Shown here piece by piece: positions 59,480 to 64,000 of a stretch of DNA of 64,000 nt (the first letter of the stretch is position 1; every line of letters starts with the position of its first letter). Origin of the DNA: Streptomyces sp. NBC_00178 (GTDB lineage Bacteria; Actinomycetota; Actinomycetes; Streptomycetales; Streptomycetaceae); the NCBI RefSeq assembly GCF_036206005.1, contig NZ_CP108143.1, forward strand, positions 372,001-436,000, read 5' to 3'. The notes under the pieces are model-generated. The model searched no databases. It was not told where the DNA came from and worked only from the letters and a program-made list of their open reading frames with translations. The position numbers and the translations under genes were made by a program.

Positions 59480-60322
59480 TCAGCCCACCGCTCCGCCGTC
59501 CGCCTCCCCCGGTCGCGCCGCACGCCTGATGGGCAGCATGGTCTCGACCCCGTCCTGCGCGAGGTGCTCCAGGATCAGCCGGTTGACCAGGGCGGACTTC
59601 TCCAGCGGCACCAGGTGGGAGGCGCCGGGCACTACTGCGAGTTCGGACCCGGTGACCGCCTGGTACAGGGCGATCGTGTGCTCCAGGGTCATCATGTCGT
59701 CGTCGCCGACCATGACCAGGACGGATGCCTCGATCCGGGCGAGGTCCGCGGCGGTGAGCGTCGGCTGGGTCCGCCACATCTCGATCACCTTCGCCGCGAC
59801 CACCGGCCAGTGCTCCGGCCCGTCCGGAGTGACGGGTGCGTACATCTCCCGGAAGAACTCGAGGTCGTCACCATCGGGCGTCATCGCGTCGAGCATGGAC
59901 GGTTCGACGAAGCTCTCCGCGGCGGGCCGGACGTTGGCGCCGATCGCCACCACCTTGCGGACCAGGTCGGGCCGCTCCATGGCGACGAGCAGCGCGACGA
60001 CACCGCCGTCGCTCCAGCCCACCAGGTGCGCCGGTCCCCCGACGACTCCCTCCAGGAAGGCCACCGTGTCGTCGGCCATGTCCTGGTAGGTGAGCGGTCC
60101 CGCGACATCGGGGGTGTGCCCGTGCGCGCGTCGCTCGGGGAGGAAGAGCCGGAACTCCGCAGCGAGGTCGGCGCGCTGCGCTCCCCACGTGTCGTTGGTG
60201 CAGAACCCGCCGTGGAGCAGGAGCAGCGGATCGCCGCTCCCCTCGGTCTCGTACCACGTCCTGACACCGGGCAGGTCCACGTACTCACCCGCCGCCTGCG
60301 GCCTTTCCGGGCTCCCGTTCAC
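59480..60322 (-). CDS. Alpha/beta hydrolase
   Basis: A 280-residue alpha/beta-hydrolase. LLLHGGFCTND is the oxyanion region, LVGWSDGGVVAL the nucleophile elbow (Ser in GWSDG), MVGDDDMMT the acid residue and GASHLVPLE the His. It belongs to the lactonase/esterase-like group; the substrate is unknown. GTG 60322 is chosen because the domain starts soon after it; the site in front (GACGGG) is weak. The frame continues upstream without a better signal. Confidence 0.83.
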   Translation of the reverse strand: MNGSPERPQAAGEYVDLPGVRTWYETEGSGDPLLLLHGGFCTNDTWGAQRADLAAEFRLFLPERRAHGHTPDVAGPLTYQDMADDTVAFLEGVVGGPAHLVGWSDGGVVALLVAMERPDLVRKVVAIGANVRPAAESFVEPSMLDAMTPDGDDLEFFREMYAPVTPDGPEHWPVVAAKVIEMWRTQPTLTAADLARIEASVLVMVGDDDMMTLEHTIALYQAVTGSELAVVPGASHLVPLEKSALVNRLILEHLAQDGVETMLPIRRAARPGEADGGAVG

Positions 60323-60457
60323 CCCGTCAGTCTGCGCCGCGCCCGCGACGGACGCCACGCGGGGCGTCCGCGCCACCGCTCCCGCCTGTGCGCGGCGAGG
60401 ACAGCGCGGGGCCCGGCCATCGCTCAGGGCGGGGTACGCGCCCGGCGCCCCGGACCC

Positions 60458-60506
60458 CCGTCCGCCGCGCACGTCGCGGGACCGATGGCGCGCGGCGGGC
60501 GGACGG
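60458..60506 (-). terminator. Probable terminator of EEP-family gene
   Basis: A 13-bp arm at 60458-60470 pairs with 60490-60506, with a 4-base bulge. It lies 28 bp beyond the stop of the leftward nuclease-like gene. Confidence 0.5.
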
Positions 60507-60533
60507 CGGAATCGTGTGCTGCCCGGCCGGCGG

Positions 60534-61385
60534 TCAGGAGGTGACGAGGACCTTGCTGAGCAGCGGCAGGTGGTCGGACGCGGTCGGCTCGGCCCCCGCG
60601 ACACGTGTCACGAGCGGTGTGACGCCGCGGGTCGTGTAGACGACGTCGATCCGCTCGGTCGGGGCCTCGGCCGGGTAGGTGGCGCCGTCACCACGTCCGT
60701 GCAGGGACGTGGCCCACGCGTCGGTGTAGGCCTTCTGGAGCGGCTGCGACTCCGGCGCGGTCGGCAGGGCGTTGAAGTCACCGACGAGGATTCCGGGCTT
60801 CTTCGTGCCGATCATGTCGACGACCTGCGCGGTCTGCTGCAGGCGGTCGGTCTGCGAACTGGCGGACAGGTGGGTGTTGTAGAACTCCACCTTCTTGCCG
60901 CGGACGTCGATGGTCGCGTGCAGCAGTCCGCGCTGCTCCTGACCGGGCGTCCTGTAGAGCCAGGTGTTGTCCGACGCGGTGATGGGGTACCGGGAGAGGA
61001 TCGCGGTTCCGTACTGCACGCGATGACCACCCGGGGCGGGCGGGGCGTTGTCGATGTTGGCGCCGAACACCACGTGGTAGCCGAGCATCGCGGCGAGTTC
61101 GGCGGGCTGGTCGGCCCATTCGCTGCGCGCCGAGTAGTGGTTGTCGACCTCCTGCAGGCCCACCACGTCGGCGCCGCTCCGGCGGACGACGGCGGCGATC
61201 CGTTCGAGGTCGAGCGCGTCATCGGTGCCCTGGGCATGGTGGATGTTGAAGGACATGACGTCCAGCAGGCGGGGGCCGGTGATGTGGGCGGCCGAGGCGC
61301 CGTCGGCGGCCGAGGCCTGACCGGCAGCTCCGGTGGCGGCGAGCGCTACGACAGCGGCGATGACGGACAGGGTCCGGCGAAACAT
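60534..61385 (-). CDS. Secreted endonuclease/exonuclease/phosphatase-fold protein
   Basis: A 283-residue secreted protein with a signal peptide (about 1-27, ending ASA). EEP-superfamily motifs are in order: VMSFNIHHAQ (Asn), VGLQEVDNH (Glu), YNTHLSA (His), VGDFNALP (Asp/Asn) and ASDHLPL (Asp-His). Members include DNases, phosphatases and sphingomyelinases, so the substrate is open. AGGAGG precedes ATG 61385. It is divergent from the DIP1984 gene. Confidence 0.87.
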   Translation of the reverse strand: MFRRTLSVIAAVVALAATGAAGQASAADGASAAHITGPRLLDVMSFNIHHAQGTDDALDLERIAAVVRRSGADVVGLQEVDNHYSARSEWADQPAELAAMLGYHVVFGANIDNAPPAPGGHRVQYGTAILSRYPITASDNTWLYRTPGQEQRGLLHATIDVRGKKVEFYNTHLSASSQTDRLQQTAQVVDMIGTKKPGILVGDFNALPTAPESQPLQKAYTDAWATSLHGRGDGATYPAEAPTERIDVVYTTRGVTPLVTRVAGAEPTASDHLPLLSKVLVTS

Positions 61386-61521
61386 GGGGCCTCCTGGCTC
61401 AGGTTCACTTACGTTCGCGATCTTGGTGCGGGCCTCTGACGTGCCCGTGTCCGCCAGATGAAGCCCTGCCCGCCGCCAGATGTCGTCCGTCCCTTCCCGC
61501 TGTCGCCCTCGTCCGGATCCG

Positions 61522-61527
61522 TATACT
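61522..61527 (+). promoter_or_regulatory. -10 box upstream of DIP1984-family gene
   Basis: TATACT matches the housekeeping -10 well and lies 36 bp before GTG 61564. The -35 region (CTGTCG, 16 bp upstream) is weak. Confidence 0.45.
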
Positions 61528-61563
61528 CGACCGGGTTGTCGGGTGGGACGGGGATGAACGGTA

Positions 61564-62034
61564 GTGAAGCTCGCTGAGGCACTGGCGGAACGGGCCGAAG
61601 CCATGCGTCGCGTGGAGCAGTTGCGCTCACGCGTCGTCGGCAGTGCGCGGTACCAGGAGGGCGAGACGCCCGCCGAGGACGCGACTCTGCTGCTGGCGGA
61701 GGCCGGCGAGGTGCTGGACACCCTGGAGACGCTGATGGCCCGCATCAACCGGACCAATTCCGCCGTGGACATGGGCGCGGACGGCACGCTCACCGACGCG
61801 CTGGCACGGCGCGACGTGCTGCGGCTGCGCCACTCGGTCGTGACCGCGGCGGCCGATGCGGCGGCGGGTACGAGCGAGCGCGGCTACGGACGGCAGCTCC
61901 GGTCCGAGCTGATGATGCTTTCGGCGCTTCCAGTCGCGGAGCTGCGGAGCCGGGCGGACGCGCTCGCGCGGGACATCCGGGAGATCGACGTACGCATCCA
62001 GCGGACGAACTGGGAGGTGGACCTGCGGGACTGA
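61564..62034 (+). CDS. DIP1984-family protein
   Basis: A 156-residue, mostly helical protein matching the DIP1984 (septicolysin-like) family. It opens MKLAEALAERAEAMRRVEQL and has the characteristic LMARINRTNSAV near the middle and DVRIQRTNWEVDL at the end. Its biochemical function is unknown. GTG 61564 fits the family start. Confidence 0.82.
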   Translation: MKLAEALAERAEAMRRVEQLRSRVVGSARYQEGETPAEDATLLLAEAGEVLDTLETLMARINRTNSAVDMGADGTLTDALARRDVLRLRHSVVTAAADAAAGTSERGYGRQLRSELMMLSALPVAELRSRADALARDIREIDVRIQRTNWEVDLRD

Positions 62035-62050
62035 CCGGTCCGCGCAGGAC

Positions 62051-62166
62051 CTGTCGATGTGGAGCAGGTAGTCGTTTCGGAGGCGTGCACGAACCGCGGG
62101 CCGGCGGATTCCGGCTCACTCCTGGCGCGTGAGGAGCAACGCGGGGGTTCGATTCCCCATCAACAG
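62051..62166 (+). other. tRNA-like remnant (T-arm and acceptor-like ends)
   Basis: GGGGTTCGATTCCCC (62144-62158) is a consensus tRNA T-arm. CTGTCGA (62051-62057) pairs with TCAACAG (62160-62166) at 6 of 7 positions like an acceptor stem, and CTCCT/AGGAG forms a small stem before the T-arm. The whole is 116 bases, too long for a normal tRNA, and I cannot form a proper D-arm or 7-base anticodon loop. A decayed tRNA or attachment-site remnant is possible. Confidence 0.35.
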
Positions 62167-62197
62167 TGCAGCTCAGCATGGCGTACAGGTGACGGTG

Positions 62198-62267
62198 CAC
62201 ATCACACGGCACATCACCATGTGCAGATCCGAATCGGTGAGGGCGGGCTCGGGGTCTTCCACATCAC
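62198..62267 (+). repeat. Three CACATCAC repeats
   Basis: CACATCAC occurs at 62198-62205, 62210-62217 and 62260-62267, in an AT-richer patch upstream of the thioesterase gene. Confidence 0.5.
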
Positions 62268-62494
62268 AGCGGCAACGGGCGGCGTGAGACGTCACCCGCG
62301 GCGGTCCGGTCCTCGGCCGAAGCTCTCGGCACCGCGGAGCCGTCGGTCCAGGCGGAGCACGGGGCAGGCGCCGGGCCGGAGCCGGAGTCCGGTCTCTCCG
62401 GGAACCACTGAGCGCGCCGGGCGCGGGGTAGGTCCGACCCAGCAGCACCGGACGCCTCCGTGCGGCAGCACCTACAGACGAGGAAGACGCACAC

Positions 62495-63316
62495 GTGAAT
62501 CGAAGCGCGACGCCGCAACCGCGAAGGGCCGACGGCTGGATCACCAGGCCGCGGCCCCGGACCGCACCTGCCGTCCGGCTCTTCTGCCTCCCCTACGCCG
62601 GGGGCGCCGCCTCGGCCTACGCCCGGTGGCCGGCCTCCTTCGGCGCCGACGTGGAGGTCTGCGGCATAGAACCTCCGGGGCGTCAGTCGCGTTTCGGTGA
62701 ACAGCCCTTCACCCGGATGGACTTGCTGGTCGACGCCCTGGCTACGGCGATCGAGCCCGAACTCGGCCTGCCTTACGCCCTCTTCGGGCACAGCATGGGA
62801 TCGCTGGTCGCGTTCGAGCTGGCGCGTGAGCTGCGCCGCAGGGGCATCACCGGGCCCAGGGTCCTCTTCGTGTCCGGCGGCACCGCCCCGCAGTCGCGGC
62901 AGGCAGGGCCCCGGGTCCACGACCGGACCGACGCGATCGTGATCGACCGCATGCGTTCGCTGGGCGGCCTCTCCGAGGAGATCCTCGCCGAGACCGAACT
63001 GCTGAAGCTCCTGCTGCCCACGATCCGCGCCGACTTCGAACTCCTCGACACCTATGCCTACCGTCCGGGTCCCCCACTCGCGTGCCCGGTCGTCGCCTTC
63101 TCCGGTACGGAGGACCAGGCGGTACCGGCCTCACGGGTGGAGCCCTGGCGTGAACAGACGTCGGCCGCCTTCACGCACCACGCGTTGCCGGGCGGCCACT
63201 TCTTCCTGCGCAGCGCGCAGGAGTCACTTCTGCGGATGGTCCGTGCGTCACTGGCCCGGGAGTGCACCCCGGGCGACCGGCGCAGCGGCCCGGGAGCGGG
63301 CCGTACCCCGGCGTAG
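62495..63316 (+). CDS. Type II thioesterase
   Basis: A 273-residue external thioesterase of the kind that edits polyketide or peptide synthetases. RLFCLPYAGGAASAYARWP is the family opening, GHSMGSLVAFELAR (about 98-111) the nucleophile elbow, and GTEDQAVP and GGHFFLRSAQ supply Asp and His. GTG 62495 has GAGGA upstream. No PKS or NRPS is in the window, so it either serves a cluster beyond the right edge or acts in trans. The upstream 460-bp spacer separates it from the DIP1984 gene. Confidence 0.88.
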   Translation: MNRSATPQPRRADGWITRPRPRTAPAVRLFCLPYAGGAASAYARWPASFGADVEVCGIEPPGRQSRFGEQPFTRMDLLVDALATAIEPELGLPYALFGHSMGSLVAFELARELRRRGITGPRVLFVSGGTAPQSRQAGPRVHDRTDAIVIDRMRSLGGLSEEILAETELLKLLLPTIRADFELLDTYAYRPGPPLACPVVAFSGTEDQAVPASRVEPWREQTSAAFTHHALPGGHFFLRSAQESLLRMVRASLARECTPGDRRSGPGAGRTPA

Positions 63317-63343
63317 CCGGCGGCGCCGCGCACCGCCCGCTGA

Positions 63344-63892
63344 TCAGGTGCGGGGGCGGTCGAGTCCCCATGTCTGCAGTTCGAACGCGCGCCCCTTGTC
63401 CTCGCCCTGGATCAGAGGGCGGTCGAGGAGTCCGAAGCCCGCCCTGCGGGCGACGGCGACGCTGGCGGCGTTGTCCGCCTCCAGTTCCAGGATGACCTGC
63501 TCGGCGCCCAGCTGCTCGAAGGCGTAGGCGGCCATCACACGCACCGCACGCACCGCGAGCCCTTGCCCGCGGTGCGCGGGCCCGACCGCGTAGCCGATCT
63601 CCGTCCCTTCGGGGGCGCGGCGCAGCATCACCTCTCCGAGCGGTGCGCCGCCGTCGACGGTGATGGCGAGGAGGATGGTCGTACCCTCCTCGCGCAGCTG
63701 CCTGGCCCGCTTCAGCCGGTTCCGGGCCGCCGTCGCGTCGAAGGGCGAGACGATCGGAGTCCAGTAGGCGGTGTCCGGGTTGTCGAAGAGGGCCGGCATC
63801 GCTGTCAGGTCCCCCTCCGACCAGTCGCGGAGGACGAGACCCTCGCCCGGGAGCTCGAGCCGCTCGGGCAGGGACGAGGTGGTGCTGCTCAT
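63344..63892 (-). CDS. GNAT-family N-acetyltransferase
   Basis: A 182-residue RimJ/RimL-type GNAT protein. LVLRDWSEGDL opens the fold, GYAVGPAHRGQGLAVRAV is the acetyl-CoA-binding R/Q-x-x-G-x-G/A loop, and LELEADNAASVAVARRAGF the conserved late motif. It acetylates an amine, either a protein N-terminus or a small molecule; the substrate is unknown. AGGAGG precedes ATG 63892. It is convergent with the thioesterase gene, with 27 bp between the stops. Confidence 0.87.
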   Translation of the reverse strand: MSSTTSSLPERLELPGEGLVLRDWSEGDLTAMPALFDNPDTAYWTPIVSPFDATAARNRLKRARQLREEGTTILLAITVDGGAPLGEVMLRRAPEGTEIGYAVGPAHRGQGLAVRAVRVMAAYAFEQLGAEQVILELEADNAASVAVARRAGFGLLDRPLIQGEDKGRAFELQTWGLDRPRT

Positions 63893-64000
63893 GCTGGGGA
63901 CCCTCCTGGCCTGTACAGGACGACGAAGGATATCCGGGCCGGGCAGGTGCGCGCGCATCGTTTTCGACGGCTGTTCGCACACCCGCCACGGCGGATCGCA

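Larger units (their letters stand above)
62035..62494. other. 460-bp spacer with tRNA-like and repeat elements
   Basis: No gene is recognised. The left half holds a tRNA-like arrangement (62051-62166). The middle has three CACATCAC copies. The right part is GC-rich leader sequence for the thioesterase. Confidence 0.5.

Noticed and set aside
62051..62166. Functional tRNA gene
   Set aside because: 116 bases is too long, the D-arm and anticodon arm do not form, and the T-stem and acceptor each have a mismatch.

Overview
The window is high-GC DNA with Streptomyces-type coding: strong G/C third positions, many GTG starts, ATGA/GTGA start-stop overlaps, twin-arginine and lipoprotein exports, SARP and ROK regulators, and sugar ABC transporters without their own ATPase. 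I read it as a chromosomal arm region of a Streptomyces or close relative. No rRNA, CRISPR array, prophage or intact insertion sequence is visible.

1-14.6 kb is an alpha-mannan/mannoside utilisation locus. It holds two GH38 alpha-mannosidases (the first cut by the left window edge), a secreted GH76 endo-alpha-1,6-mannanase, an ABC importer (lipoprotein plus two permeases), and a divergent unit with a class I mannose-6-phosphate isomerase, an ROK-type sugar kinase and a LacI-family regulator. Two related sites, one a near-perfect 16-bp palindrome centred on ATCGAT, lie between the divergent units and are probable operators. A secreted GH3 enzyme follows.

14.6-36.5 kb is, in my reading, an uncharacterised biosynthetic gene cluster built on an amino-group carrier protein (LysW-type). 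A leftward run of twelve tightly packed genes begins with a homocitrate-synthase-like enzyme. It continues with LysW, LysX, LysY and LysZ homologues, a class I glutamine-amidotransferase-fold protein, a Leu/Glu-dehydrogenase-like enzyme, an acyl-CoA ligase, a PLP aminotransferase, a FAH-fold enzyme and two luciferase-like flavin monooxygenases. Around it are an Asp/Glu-racemase-superfamily enzyme, an MFS exporter, a degenerate SDR, and three regulators: an atypical OmpR-type response regulator lacking its phospho-Asp, a domesticated IS701-like protein lacking a catalytic Asp, and a large SARP/NB-ARC/TPR activator. The carrier protein ends in Gln where LysW proteins end in the Glu that carries the substrate.

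36.5-49.0 kb is a second glycan locus: a GH36 alpha-galactosidase divergent from an ROK repressor/ABC importer/GH27-CBM35 operon, followed by a GH95 enzyme and an SGNH esterase. The ROK gene has a TTGACA promoter that appears to give a leaderless mRNA, preceded by a hairpin with a T tract.

49.0-64.0 kb is miscellaneous: a methyltransferase, a small membrane protein, an operon with an Hsp90 homologue and a 977-residue TPR-like protein plus an upstream helical-repeat protein, a VOC protein, a CsbD-like stress protein, an alpha/beta hydrolase, a secreted EEP-fold nuclease/phosphatase, a DIP1984-family protein, a tRNA-like remnant, a type II thioesterase and a GNAT acetyltransferase.
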